Assembly (NCBI GenBank): GCA_023386455.1
Contig: JAEWJO010000192.1
Location: 1 to 24,811 of the forward strand
Length of the DNA stretch: 24,811 nucleotides
Reading direction: 5' to 3'
From: Pseudomonadota bacterium
GTDB taxonomy: Bacteria > Myxococcota_A > Polyangia > Haliangiales > Haliangiaceae
Positions 1 through 8,569 of the stretch are shown piece by piece. Position 1 is the stretch's first letter; every line of letters begins with the position of its first letter. A model generated the notes under the pieces. The model saw only the letters and a program-made list of their open reading frames with translations, was not told the origin of the DNA and did no database searches. A program made the translations under genes and the position numbers.

Positions 1-1
1 G

Positions 2-1447
2 ATCTACACGAACCACACGTTCGCGGAGATCATGGGCCAGGGCCGGCGCGCGGACGTCCAGGTCGGCGGCTACAGCGAGCCGTACGGGATCCTGACCCGC
101 GACGGCAAGCCGTATCCCGAGGAGCGCATGCCGTTCGTGCGCGCGCTCGTCGAGAAGACCGTCGTCGTCAACGACGACATCATGATCCGCCGGCCGGATC
201 GAACGATCGTCCACGTCCGCGCGTTCGGCCGGCCGGTGACGAACGCGGCGGGCGTGATCACGCACGTCGTGATCGCGTTCTTCGACATCACGAAGCAGAT
301 CGAGGCGGAGCAGGCGAGCGCCGAGGCCGACGCCCGGCTGCGCCGCGCCCAGCGCCTCGAGGCGGTCGGCACGCTCGCCGGCGGTATCGCGCACGACTTC
401 AACAACCTGATCTTCGGCATCAAGCTCCTCGCGGCCGAGCTCGCGGCAACCGAGACCGACGAGCAGAAGCTCGCATCGCTCAGGATGATCGACGACGTCA
501 CCGAGCGGTCCGCCATCCTCACGCGCTCGCTGCTCGGCTTCGCGCGCCGTGGCAAGCACCGCGCGATGCCGGTGGCGCTCAACGACGTCGTCGGCGCGAT
601 GCGCGAGCTGTTGACGCGCACGGTGATGGGCGTCGAGATCCAGTTCGATCTCGCCGCCGCGGATCGCGGGACCGTGATCGGCGACGCATCGCAGCTCGAG
701 CAGGTCGTCATGAACCTCGTCGTCAACGCGCGCGACGCGCTGAAGGACCGCGGCGGCCACGTGCTCGTCCGCACGCACTCGCGCGGCGGCGCGGTCGTGC
801 TCGAGATCTCCGACGACGGTCCGGGCATCCCGCTCGAGCTCCGCGAGCGCGTGTTCGAGCCGTACTTCACGACGAAGACCCACGGCGCGAACCGGGGCAC
901 CGGCCTCGGGCTCGCGACGGTGTTCGGCATCGTCGAGAGCCACGGCGGTGCGATCGAGGTGGACACCGGACTCGGCGGGGTCGGCGCGACGCTGCGTATG
1001 ACGCTGCCGGCGGCGGCCCGGCCGGCCGAGACGGCGCCCGCACCGCCGGCGCCGTTCAAGCTCGCGGCGGGCAGCGGCACGGTCCTCGTCGTCGACGACG
1101 ATGCGATGATCCGAGCGGCGGTGGCGAAGGCGCTGCGCGGGCTCGGCTACCGCACGCTCGAGGCGGGCAGCGGCGCCGATGCGATCACGACGTACCGCGA
1201 TCATCCCGAGCCGATCCGCGCGGTCGTCCTCGACATGATCATGCCGGGGATGGACGGCGCCGCGACGTTCACCGCGATGCGGAAGCTCGATCCGGCGGTC
1301 GTCGTGCTGCTGATGTCGGGCTACGCCGTGAACGAGGACGTCCAGGCGCTGCTCGATGCGGGCGCGCGCGGGTTCGTCACGAAGCCGTACTCGCCCGAGA
1401 CGCTGTCGCGTGCACTGGCGTCCGCGATCACCGACGGCGAAACGTAG
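2..1447 (+). CDS. PAS-histidine kinase-receiver hybrid sensor kinase (5' end missing)
   Basis: Hybrid two-component sensor kinase that would autophosphorylate on His and pass phosphate to its own receiver. The reading frame is open to the left edge with PAS-like residues (IYTNHTFAEIM) before the ATG at 32, so the true start lies outside the window. Counting from that ATG: end of a PAS domain to about 95, a short coiled linker, an H-box with His121 in GGIAHDFNN, N-box (LVVNARDAL), G1 (DDGPGI), F-box (FEPYFTTK), G2 (GTGLGLATVFGIV), then a C-terminal receiver from about 350 with the VVDDD acidic pocket, acceptor Asp401 in LDMIMPGMDG and Lys in VTKPYS. All catalytic residues are present. No membrane segment is seen in the retained part. 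The architecture resembles soluble PAS-HisKA-HATPase-REC kinases. No partner output regulator is adjacent; signal and target are unknown. Confidence 0.93.
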   Translation: MYTNHTFAEIMGQGRRADVQVGGYSEPYGILTRDGKPYPEERMPFVRALVEKTVVVNDDIMIRRPDRTIVHVRAFGRPVTNAAGVITHVVIAFFDITKQIEAEQASAEADARLRRAQRLEAVGTLAGGIAHDFNNLIFGIKLLAAELAATETDEQKLASLRMIDDVTERSAILTRSLLGFARRGKHRAMPVALNDVVGAMRELLTRTVMGVEIQFDLAAADRGTVIGDASQLEQVVMNLVVNARDALKDRGGHVLVRTHSRGGAVVLEISDDGPGIPLELRERVFEPYFTTKTHGANRGTGLGLATVFGIVESHGGAIEVDTGLGGVGATLRMTLPAAARPAETAPAPPAPFKLAAGSGTVLVVDDDAMIRAAVAKALRGLGYRTLEAGSGADAITTYRDHPEPIRAVVLDMIMPGMDGAATFTAMRKLDPAVVVLLMSGYAVNEDVQALLDAGARGFVTKPYSPETLSRALASAITDGET

Positions 1448-1486
1448 CGCTGCGGTTTCGGGTGGCGCGCGCGGCGCGGCTCGGGC

Positions 1487-1492
1487 TAGCGT
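1487..1492 (+). promoter_or_regulatory. -10-like box, probable leaderless start
   Basis: TAGCGT lies 6 bases before the ATG at 1499 and no Shine-Dalgarno sequence is visible. A start-proximal TANNNT is the arrangement known for leaderless mRNAs in other GC-rich bacteria. The same arrangement recurs at three other starts in this window (4254, 7890, 14383). The -35 box is not clear. Confidence 0.4.
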
Positions 1493-1498
1493 CCGGGC

Positions 1499-2368
1499 AT
1501 GAGTGGGAATGGCTTGCCGGGGAATCAGGAAGCGATCGAGGCGTGGAACACGGTGCTGTTCGAGAAGTTCGCGCGCTTCCGGCCCTTCGTGAGCAGCGCG
1601 CTCGGCTTTCATGGCTCGCGCGGCATCGAGCGGCTCGGCGTGACGCCCGGGCTCTCCGTTGTCGACATCGGCTGCGGCTTCGGCGAGACGACGCTGCAGC
1701 TCGCGGAGCGGGTCGGGCCGCAGGGGCGCGTCGTCGGGATCGACGCGGCGCCGCGCTTCATCGAGCAGGCCCGCCGCGAGGCCGCGAGCGTGCCGAGCGT
1801 CTCCTACGAGGTTGCCGACGTCGAGGCGAGCGTCCCCGGCGGGCCCTACGACGCGGCGTTCTCGCGCATGGGCACGATGTTCTTCGCGAGCCCGGTGTTC
1901 GCGCTGCGCAACATCCGCAAGGCGCTGCGCCCCGGCGGCAGGCTGTGCATGGTCGTGTGGCGCAAGAAGGACGCGAACGAGGGCTTCTACACGGCGGAGA
2001 CGATCGTGCGCGAGCTCCTCGGCGATCCGCCGAAGAACGATCAGGTGACGTGCGGCCCGGGACCGTTCTCGATGGCGAGCCCGGATCTCGTGAGCGATCA
2101 GATGAAGGGCGCCGGCTGGCAGGACATCGCGTTCGAGCGCAGCGACGGCGACATGCTGATCGGCAACAGCCTCGCCGAGGCGATCGAGTTCGCGCTGATG
2201 CTCGGCCCGGCCGGTGAGGTCGTGCGGCTCGCCGGTCCCGCCGCGGTCGCGCGTCGCGCCGAGATCGAGACAGCGCTCGGCGCGGGGATCCAGCCGTTCG
2301 TGCGTCCGGACGGAACGGTATGGGCTCCGTCGTCGTGCTGGCTCGTGACGGCGCGCAATCCTGCGTAG
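1499..2368 (+). CDS. class I SAM-dependent methyltransferase
   Basis: Predicted cytosolic methyltransferase of 289 aa with a Rossmann-like SAM-binding core of the Methyltransf_11/25 type. Motif I is VVDIGCGFGE at about 54-63, followed by the acidic ribose-binding residue in VVGIDAAPRF, motif II/III around YDAAFSRMGTMFF, and the post-motif ALRPGGRLCMVVWRKK. The C-terminal third (about 160-289), after the core, probably forms the substrate lid. Length is typical. There is no Shine-Dalgarno sequence; a -10-like TAGCGT sits 6 bases upstream. It converges on the DUF6496 gene, with stops 3 bases apart. The substrate cannot be told from sequence; relatives act on small molecules, quinones or ubiE-like substrates. 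Confidence 0.88.
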   Translation: MSGNGLPGNQEAIEAWNTVLFEKFARFRPFVSSALGFHGSRGIERLGVTPGLSVVDIGCGFGETTLQLAERVGPQGRVVGIDAAPRFIEQARREAASVPSVSYEVADVEASVPGGPYDAAFSRMGTMFFASPVFALRNIRKALRPGGRLCMVVWRKKDANEGFYTAETIVRELLGDPPKNDQVTCGPGPFSMASPDLVSDQMKGAGWQDIAFERSDGDMLIGNSLAEAIEFALMLGPAGEVVRLAGPAAVARRAEIETALGAGIQPFVRPDGTVWAPSSCWLVTARNPA

Positions 2369-2371
2369 GGG

Positions 2372-2758
2372 CTACCGGGTTGACCGCTTGCGCCGGCGGG
2401 CGGCGCTCTTCGCCTGCTTCGACAGCGCCTTGCGCGATGCTGCGCGATGCGGCTCGCGCTTCAGCGCCCGCTCGCTCGCGCGCGACCGCTTGCGCGACGG
2501 CTTCGCGTGCGTGCGGCCCTTCGAGAGGTCGCGCTCGTCTTGCTTGCGCGCCTTGCCGCCGCGCGCCTTCAGCGGAACGCCCGCGCGCCGCGCCTTCGAC
2601 AGCCCGATCGCGATCGCCTGCTTGGTCGAGCGGGCACCGTGCTTGCCCTCGCGAATGTGCTCGATCTCCTCGCGCACGAACTCGCCGGCCGCCGTCGTCG
2701 GGCTGTTGCCCCGCTTCAGGTCCTGCTTGGCCCGCTTCCTTGTCTGCTTTTCCGGCAT
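2372..2758 (-). CDS. DUF6496 family small basic protein
   Basis: Predicted 128-aa, strongly basic protein. The N-terminal half contains the recognisable DUF6496 core (EFVREEIEHIREGKHGARST, then KQAIAIGLSKARRAG), and the C-terminal half is a Lys/Arg/Ala-rich tail (KPSRKRSRASERALKREP and similar) ending KRSTR. The family is widespread in proteobacteria and has no established function. The basic tail resembles nucleic-acid-binding or histone-like tails, which is inference. I chose the ATG at 2758 because the family begins with MP-x-K and a GGAG lies just upstream, although with only 2 bases of spacing. The frame stays open further upstream, but that part has no family similarity. Confidence 0.85.
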   Translation of the reverse strand: MPEKQTRKRAKQDLKRGNSPTTAAGEFVREEIEHIREGKHGARSTKQAIAIGLSKARRAGVPLKARGGKARKQDERDLSKGRTHAKPSRKRSRASERALKREPHRAASRKALSKQAKSAARRRKRSTR

Positions 2759-2916
2759 GTCTCCAGCGTGGCGCTGCCTCGCAGGGCGGCAAGAGTGCGC
2801 GAATGACACGGTGGCCTCGATCCGCTCCTCGGACAGCTCGTCCGGTAACCGGCGGACACGGACAGTCTCGCGACCACCGCTCGTCATGATCTCGCGCAGT
2901 TCACCCCGCGCGGCGC

Positions 2917-2931
2917 TGGCCCCGCGGTTGC
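2917..2931 (+). promoter_or_regulatory. possible sigma-54 (-24/-12) promoter
   Basis: TGGC, 7 bases, then TTGC matches the invariant parts of the sigma-54 consensus (TGGCACG-N4-TTGC). The transcription start would fall near 2943, 6 bases before the ATG at 2949. The ACG part and the base after TTGC do not match, and no activator repeats are seen nearby. It is the weakest of three such sites and could be chance. The rest of the 2759-2948 gap holds a short palindrome (CCGGT-A-ACCGG at 2842-2852) and nothing else recognised. Confidence 0.3.
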
Positions 2932-2948
2932 GATAGGCGCGGCCCATC

Positions 2949-3353
2949 ATGCAGATCCACGACGCCACTCCGCACCCCGTCCTCGCGTTCTTCACCTGGA
3001 TCGGCTCGACGCTGGTCACGACCGCCACGTTCTGGCTCCTGTTCGGAGCGTGCGTCGACATGGAGCCGCCGCCGATCGAGCCGCAGGCGCGCGTCGTCGC
3101 ATCGTGGGATCCCCTCGCGTGCGGCGACGACGACCACCGCGTCGTGGTCGAGCTCGAGGACGATGATGGTGCGCAGGTGTCGGGCTCGGTGCCGTGCACG
3201 ATCGGTGGCCTGACGCTCGACGTCCGTCACTGGGGCGTCTATCGCGGGAAGATCTACGCGTGGTCGCTCGGTCCGGAGATCCGATCGGTGACCTCGGTGC
3301 GGCTCGACATCGACGCGCCGGTCCTGTGGTGGACCGTCGACACGCCGCGCTAG
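2949..3353 (+). CDS. membrane-anchored hypothetical protein
   Basis: I do not recognise this 134-aa protein. It has an N-terminal hydrophobic segment at about residues 11-34 (FFTWIGSTLVTTATFWLLFG) followed by Cys and a Pro-rich linker, then a roughly 90-residue region of alternating strands with two Cys (ACGDDD and VPCTIGG) that could form a disulfide. The pattern suggests a single-pass anchored beta-sandwich facing the periplasm; this is inference. Codon use is G/C-biased in third positions like its neighbours, which supports coding. There is no clear Shine-Dalgarno sequence. It ends 34 bases from the convergent methyltransferase gene. Confidence 0.6.
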   Translation: MQIHDATPHPVLAFFTWIGSTLVTTATFWLLFGACVDMEPPPIEPQARVVASWDPLACGDDDHRVVVELEDDDGAQVSGSVPCTIGGLTLDVRHWGVYRGKIYAWSLGPEIRSVTSVRLDIDAPVLWWTVDTPR

Positions 3354-3387
3354 CCGCGGCGATTCAGGCCGAGCGTAGATCGAGTTA

Positions 3388-4254
3388 TCACGCGCTCGGC
3401 TCGGCGCGCGGATCGAGGCCGCGCGCGGTCAGGTCGCGCACGAGCGCGGGCTCGACCTGGTAGCGCTCGAGCAGTGCGCGCAGCGTCTCGCGCGCGCGTC
3501 GATCGAAGCGGTTCACGCGCTTGCCGAGGATCAGCTCGTTCTTGGCCGAGTGCTCCCAGCCGACGAGCTCGGTGACGGTGACCTTGTAGCCGTGGGCCTC
3601 GAGCACGAGGCCGCGGATCACGTTCGTCAGGTGCGAGCCGAACTCGCGGCGGTGGAGCGGGTGCGCGAACAGCGCGGCGACCACCGGATCGCTCGGCCGC
3701 GACGACTCGAGCTGGCGCGCGACCTCGGCCTGACAGCAGGGCACGACCGCGACGTGATCGGCGCCGTTCGCGATCGCGAGGACGAGCGCGTCGTCGGTCG
3801 CGGTATCGCAGGCATGGAGTGCGGTGACGACGTTGGGTCGCGCCGCGCCCTCGGCGCCGACGAACGTGCCGATCGCGCCGGTCGCGACCCTGAATCGATC
3901 CTGGCCGAAGCGGGCGGCGCGGGCCGCGGCCTGCTGCGAGAGCTCGGGGCGCGCCTCGATCGCCGTCAGCGTGCCGCGACCGGCGGGGCCGAGAACGAGC
4001 GAGTAGAGCAGGGCGCCGAGGTAGCTCTTGCCGGCGCCGCAGTCGATCACCGATGGCTCCGGCGAGCGCGCGAGCGCGTCGTCGAGTGCCGGGCGGAGGA
4101 GGCCGACGAGGTGGCGGATCTGCTTGAGCTTGCGGCGTGCGTCGGCGTTGAGCTGACCCTCGCGCGTGAGCAGGTGCAGATCCTGGAGCAGCTCGATCGA
4201 CATTCCCTGCGGAACGTCCGGATCGGTGCGCGGATCGGGTTTGGCCTTCGCCAC
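3388..4254 (-). CDS. Methyltransf_32-type SAM-dependent methyltransferase
   Basis: Predicted 288-aa methyltransferase. From the GTG start: a helical N-terminus, SAM motif I VIDCGAGKSYLG at about 69-80, an acidic residue in LTAIEARPEL (about 96-105), LHACDTATDDA at about 147-157, VVPCCQAE at about 170-177, and EHSAKNELILGKR near 234-246. The HACDTATD and PCC motifs are characteristic of Methyltransf_32 (METTL25/GSTCD-like), some relatives of which act on RNA; the substrate here is unknown. I preferred the GTG at 4254 because TAGGGT lies 7 bases upstream as a leaderless -10 box. The ATG at 4203 is the alternative (271 aa); its AGGG lies too close to the start. The frame extends further upstream, but through a terminator hairpin into the next gene, so that part is not coding. 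Confidence 0.85.
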   Translation of the reverse strand: MAKAKPDPRTDPDVPQGMSIELLQDLHLLTREGQLNADARRKLKQIRHLVGLLRPALDDALARSPEPSVIDCGAGKSYLGALLYSLVLGPAGRGTLTAIEARPELSQQAAARAARFGQDRFRVATGAIGTFVGAEGAARPNVVTALHACDTATDDALVLAIANGADHVAVVPCCQAEVARQLESSRPSDPVVAALFAHPLHRREFGSHLTNVIRGLVLEAHGYKVTVTELVGWEHSAKNELILGKRVNRFDRRARETLRALLERYQVEPALVRDLTARGLDPRAEPSA

Positions 4255-4261
4255 GGGCGGC

Positions 4262-4267
4262 ACCCTA
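4262..4267 (-). promoter_or_regulatory. -10-like box, probable leaderless start
   Basis: On the minus strand TAGGGT lies 7 bases before the GTG at 4254, in the short space after the terminator of the upstream gene. It fits the TANNNT-N6/7-start pattern seen elsewhere in the window and supports the GTG as the start. Confidence 0.35.
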
Positions 4268-4282
4268 GCCCGAAAACGACGA

Positions 4283-4314
4283 CGCGCCGAGGGACGGGCT
4301 CGTCTCTCGGCGCG
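4283..4314 (-). terminator. Rho-independent terminator of the four-TM gene
   Basis: Perfect 9-bp arms (4283-4291 with 4306-4314) continue into four more pairs (4292-4295 with 4302-4305, one of them G-U) around a 6-base loop, giving a 13-bp stem. Read on the minus strand it is followed by TCGTCG and then TTTT (4276-4273). It lies 45 bases past the stop of the four-TM gene. This is the clearest intrinsic terminator in the window. Confidence 0.65.
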
Positions 4315-4358
4315 GAAGGTCGAGTTGCCGTCGCGACGGCCCGATCGACCGGAGCGAG

Positions 4359-4895
4359 CTACGCGGCGATGCGCGCGGGCGAGGGGATCGCCGCGAGTGC
4401 CGGTGTCTGCGCCTGCGCGCGCTCGGGCTTGACCAGCGCGGCGAGGCCGCCGACGACGCCGGCGACGCCGGTGACGAGGAGCAGGGTCAGACCGATGCCG
4501 CCATCGCCCTCCGCGGCGCTCTTCAGGATCGCGGCGATGCCGAGACCGACGAGGCCGAGCAGGAGCGCGAGCGTGCCGGCGCCGCGACCGAAACGCTTGC
4601 GCGCGACACCGAGGCCGCCGATCAGCGCGAGCAGCAGGGCAGGTGCGAAGATCGCCATGACGATGCCCTTCATCGCGCCGATGTCCTTCTTCGCACCCGC
4701 GGTGGTCTCGACGTCGATCGCGCGCCGCGCGCCCGCCTCGTCGACCGCGACCTCGACCTGGTCGAGGCCCTTCATGACCTGGAACGCACTCACCGATGCG
4801 GTCGCGCCGTGGCGCTGCACGGAGACGAGCGGGAGAAAGAACGCGAGGATGCCGAGGATGCCGCCGACGAGAACGATGAACTTGCTTGCCTTCAT
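4359..4895 (-). CDS. four-transmembrane hypothetical protein
   Basis: I do not recognise a named family. This 178-aa protein has four hydrophobic segments at about 5-26, 77-98, 106-124 and 134-155, and a roughly 50-residue polar loop between TM1 and TM2 (Val/Ala/Glu-rich, no Cys) that would lie outside the membrane if TM1 acts as a signal anchor. The C-terminus is a Pro/Ala-rich tail. Starts like KFIVLVGGILGILAFFLPLVSV are common in small integral membrane proteins of unknown function. GGAGG lies upstream of the ATG with about 11 bases between, and a closer AAGG is also present. It is third in a leftward series after the ECF sigma factor and the acidic repeat protein, with 149 bases separating it from the latter, so it may or may not share their transcript. 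A strong hairpin terminator follows. Confidence 0.75.
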   Translation of the reverse strand: MKASKFIVLVGGILGILAFFLPLVSVQRHGATASVSAFQVMKGLDQVEVAVDEAGARRAIDVETTAGAKKDIGAMKGIVMAIFAPALLLALIGGLGVARKRFGRGAGTLALLLGLVGLGIAAILKSAAEGDGGIGLTLLLVTGVAGVVGGLAALVKPERAQAQTPALAAIPSPARIAA

Positions 4896-5044
4896 GACCT
4901 TGAGTGCCTCCGTTGGAACGGGCGGTCCTCGTGCAGCCGCGAGGCCAGCTCGCGGGCGTAGGCAACTCGCGCACTTGGCGCTCGTCGTCGGCTCGGCTCG
5001 GGTTCGGCCGGACCCGATCCACCGCCCGGCGTGGGTCTAGCCGG

Positions 5045-5506
5045 TCAGTTCCACGCGTCGGGATCGTCCGGCCACGGCGCATCGGCGTCGTAGCTGTCGA
5101 ACCACGGGTCGTCGAGCACCTCGTCGGTGTCACCGTGGATGACGATCATGTCGACCTCGAGGTCGGCGTCGAACGCGTAGTAGAGATCGAGCTCGACCTC
5201 GAGATCCTCGTCGTAGAGCCGCGGCTGCGCGAGCTCGGCCTCGAGCTGCAGGTCCGGATCGCTCGCGTGCAGGTGCGCGGTCTCTCGCGCGGCGCGCTGC
5301 GCGAGCTCCGCCTCGCGCCGCAGATCTGGATCGCTCGTCAGCAGGTGCTGGTCGAGCGTCACCTGGAGGAGCAGCTCGAACGTCCTCGGCGGCAGCGAGC
5401 CGATACGACGCTCGCTCGGGCGCTCGGGCGCCTCGCGTACGGGATCGATCGTATCGCGGGTCGGTGTCATCGCGAAGCGCGCACCGTCGCGCGCGACCGC
5501 GTTCAT
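5045..5506 (-). CDS. acidic protein with SDPDLxxEAELAQ repeats
   Basis: Not recognised. This 153-aa protein is predicted soluble, with no signal peptide or membrane segment. The N-terminal 45 residues are basic/Pro-rich. The middle has related units: SDPDLRREAELAQ and SDPDLQLEAELAQ, then the degenerate DEDLEVELDL and DADLEVDM. The C-terminus is very acidic (DDPWFDSYDADAPWPDDPDA). The third-position G/C bias on this strand supports coding; the overlapping plus-strand frame lacks protein-like composition. A second in-frame ATG (residue 13) is an alternative start; neither has a Shine-Dalgarno sequence. It lies 93 bases downstream of the ECF sigma gene on the same strand, so it may be co-expressed. 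A role as a sigma-factor partner or DNA mimic is only a guess. Confidence 0.65.
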   Translation of the reverse strand: MNAVARDGARFAMTPTRDTIDPVREAPERPSERRIGSLPPRTFELLLQVTLDQHLLTSDPDLRREAELAQRAARETAHLHASDPDLQLEAELAQPRLYDEDLEVELDLYYAFDADLEVDMIVIHGDTDEVLDDPWFDSYDADAPWPDDPDAWN

Positions 5507-5599
5507 GGCAAGACGGACGCGGGGCTCTCGTCGGGTAACGTCAGCGAGTGTCAGCGCGCGGAGCGCGCGTGGGCGTCGAGAGACTCACGAGTTGCAGCT

Positions 5600-6136
5600 T
5601 CAGCGTGCGATCGCCCGCTCCGGTGCGACGGCGCGAATCGCGGCCTGACGGCCACGGAACGCGCGCGTCTTCACCGCCGCGACCGAGATGCCGAGCTCGC
5701 GCGCGATCTCGGTCTCGGTGCGGCCCTCGCCGTAGCGCTTCCAGAACACCGCGGGATACTTCGCACCGAGCGCGGCGACGGCCTGTCGAACGTCATCGAG
5801 CTCGCTGCGCGCCATCACCTCGGCGCGCGTGTCGGTCGCCGCCGGCTGCCGCTCGAGCCACGGCGTGCCGTCCTCGTCGGTCGCGGTGCTCGCGGACACC
5901 TCGCGAGACAGGCGGCGCTGGCGGCGCAGGAACATCAGTGCCGCGGTCGCGGTCACGCGGTAGAGCCACGTCGAGTAGCGCGACTCCCCGCGAAACGACT
6001 CCCGGTAGCGGTGGGCGAGCAGGAGTGCATCCTGCGCGACGTCATCCGCATCCTGTTCGTTGCGCACGTACTTCATCGCCACCGACTTCACGTAGGCGCG
6101 GGTCCGTTCCAGGTCCATATCTGGCGCTGTCTGCAT
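5600..6136 (-). CDS. ECF-family RNA polymerase sigma factor
   Basis: Predicted 178-aa sigma-70 family factor of group 4 (ECF/RpoE-like), which directs RNA polymerase to a stress- or development-specific promoter set. Region 2 spans about 12-80 with the core-binding DADDVAQDALLLAHR and the promoter-melting/-10 part (RGESRYSTWLYRVTATAAL). A 30-residue linker follows. Region 4 (about 112-170) carries the helix-turn-helix in GRTETEIARELGISVAAVKT. No sigma-3 domain or C-terminal extension is present, so length is normal. The start is supported by a very good GAGGAGG 7-8 bases before the ATG. A -24/-12 sigma-54 type promoter lies at 6166-6180. No classical membrane anti-sigma gene follows; the next gene encodes the acidic repeat protein. 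Confidence 0.92.
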   Translation of the reverse strand: MQTAPDMDLERTRAYVKSVAMKYVRNEQDADDVAQDALLLAHRYRESFRGESRYSTWLYRVTATAALMFLRRQRRLSREVSASTATDEDGTPWLERQPAATDTRAEVMARSELDDVRQAVAALGAKYPAVFWKRYGEGRTETEIARELGISVAAVKTRAFRGRQAAIRAVAPERAIAR

Positions 6137-6165
6137 CGGTCACCCTCCTCGTTGCACTGGGATAC

Positions 6166-6180
6166 GCAACTGCGACGCCA
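6166..6180 (-). promoter_or_regulatory. sigma-54 (-24/-12) promoter of the ECF sigma gene
   Basis: On the minus strand TGGC, 7 bases, then TTGC reproduces the invariant core of the sigma-54 consensus with exact spacing. Transcription would begin near 6154, leaving an 18-base leader that contains the GAGGAGG ribosome site before the ATG at 6136. Context supports it: the divergent neighbour encodes a sigma-54 activator, and repeats suited to activator binding lie about 85-155 bases upstream of the predicted start. Confidence 0.6.
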
Positions 6181-6181
6181 G

Positions 6182-6289
6182 GTTCGTCCAGCCTTCAGGA
6201 CAAGCAATTACAGTTACTTGAATGCGGTTTTGCCTGCCCGTTCGTCCAAGCGACTGGACAGCGTCTAGACGGCTGGACACACTGTCTGG

Positions 6290-6309
<20 letters not shown>
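6182..6309. repeat. CTGGACA / GTTCGTCCA repeat cluster, likely activator-binding sites
   Basis: CTGGACA occurs at 6254-6260, 6273-6279 and 6303-6309; the last two are part of a perfect 13-base direct repeat AGACGGCTGGACA (6267-6279, 6297-6309), exactly 30 bases apart. The opposite-strand form (GTTCGTCCA) occurs at 6182-6190 and 6240-6248. An 8-base palindrome GTCTAGAC lies at 6263-6270. Together they fill the space between the ECF sigma gene and the bEBP gene, which is where an enhancer for a sigma-54 promoter is expected. Binding by the adjacent activator is inferred. Confidence 0.6.
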
Positions 6310-7810
<1,501 letters not shown>

Positions 7811-7876
7811 AGCGATCGCGCGTGCTCCCGCTGCGAGATTCTCGGCGCGCTCGCGATGACCGTTTCGCCTTCGCGG

Positions 7877-7882
7877 TATCCT
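7877..7882 (+). promoter_or_regulatory. -10-like box, probable leaderless start of the VOC operon
   Basis: TATCCT lies 7 bases before the ATG at 7890, with no Shine-Dalgarno sequence. It fits the start-proximal TANNNT pattern and would drive the four-gene rightward operon. Confidence 0.4.
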
Positions 7883-7889
7883 GCGCGCC

Positions 7890-8234
7890 ATGCCCGCCCA
7901 TCATGGCGTCGACTTCTTCGAGATCCCGGTGCTCGACATGGCCGGCGCGAAGGCGTTCTACGGCGCGGCATTCGGCTGGACGTTCAAGGACTGGGGCGCC
8001 GAGTACGCCGACATCCAGGGCGCCGGGCTCTCCGGTGGTCTCCGACTCGTCCAGGCGCCTCCGACGACGGGCGGCCCGCTCGTGATCCTCTACTCCAGCG
8101 ATCTCGTCGCGAGCGAGCGCGCGGTCACCGCGGCCGGTGCCACGATCATCTCGCGCCACGAGTTTCCCGGCGGCCGGCGGTTCAACTTCGTCGATCCCAG
8201 CGGCTGCGAGCTCGCCGTCTGGACGAAGGCCTGA
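7890..8234 (+). CDS. VOC (glyoxalase/bleomycin-resistance) family protein
   Basis: Predicted 114-aa cytosolic single-unit VOC protein. It begins with the typical VDFFEIPVLDMAGAKAFYGA segment and the AFGWTF aromatic turn, and ends with the strand FNFVDPSGCELAVW. Such proteins fold as paired beta-alpha-beta-beta-beta modules, often dimeric, and many bind a metal or small ligand; the substrate cannot be predicted. Length fits one VOC domain. Its TGA overlaps the ATG of the Rieske gene by one base, so translation is probably coupled. It is the first gene of the 7890-9973 operon. Confidence 0.88.
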   Translation: MPAHHGVDFFEIPVLDMAGAKAFYGAAFGWTFKDWGAEYADIQGAGLSGGLRLVQAPPTTGGPLVILYSSDLVASERAVTAAGATIISRHEFPGGRRFNFVDPSGCELAVWTKA

Positions 8235-8569
8235 TGAGCCAGTGGCAGCCCGTGGCGAAGGTCGGTGACCTGCGGCCGGGAGATGTCATCGGCGTCGAGG
8301 TCAGCGGGATCCCGATGGTCCTCGGCCGCGACGGCGACCGCTACTTCGCGATGCAGCGCCAGTGCGTTCACCAGGGTGGCGACCTTGCCGACGGCATCAT
8401 CTCGCGCCATCACGTGATCTGCCCCAACCACGGCTGGCGATTCTCGACCGAGACCGGACGCCACGCCGAAGCATCGGATGTCTGTCTCGTCACCTACGCC
8501 GTGCGCGTCGTCGGCGACCAGATCGAGATCGACCCCGTTCCCCGAACGTTGCAAGGACCCCGAGAATGA
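8234..8569 (+). CDS. Rieske [2Fe-2S] ferredoxin-like protein
   Basis: Predicted 111-aa small soluble electron carrier. The Rieske ligand set is complete: Cys44-x-His46 and Cys63-x-x-His66 (QCVHQGGD and CPNHGWRF) with 16 residues between, matching CxH-x15-17-CxxH. There is no signal or membrane anchor and no disulfide-type extra Cys pair, so it resembles the NirD/BphF-like soluble ferredoxins rather than bc1-type Rieske proteins. These usually feed electrons to an oxygenase or reductase, but none is next to it; VOC and isocitrate dehydrogenase genes flank it. It overlaps the upstream stop by 1 base and the next gene by 4 (ATGA), pointing to tight co-expression. Confidence 0.92.
   Translation: MSQWQPVAKVGDLRPGDVIGVEVSGIPMVLGRDGDRYFAMQRQCVHQGGDLADGIISRHHVICPNHGWRFSTETGRHAEASDVCLVTYAVRVVGDQIEIDPVPRTLQGPRE

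Noticed and set aside
70..1080. Long open frame opposite the hybrid kinase gene
   Set aside because: Composition is Ser/Arg/Ala-rich without domains; it mirrors a gene with complete kinase motifs and arises from GC-rich codon bias.
2759..3199. N-terminal extension of the DUF6496 frame on the minus strand
   Set aside because: No similarity beyond the family start at 2758, and it overlaps the hypothetical plus-strand gene, which has better coding composition.
3550..6268. Plus-strand open frames of about 450-500 aa across 3550-5040 and 4904-6268
   Set aside because: They run antisense to the Methyltransf_32, four-TM, acidic repeat and ECF sigma genes, cross a terminator, and have no recognisable domains.
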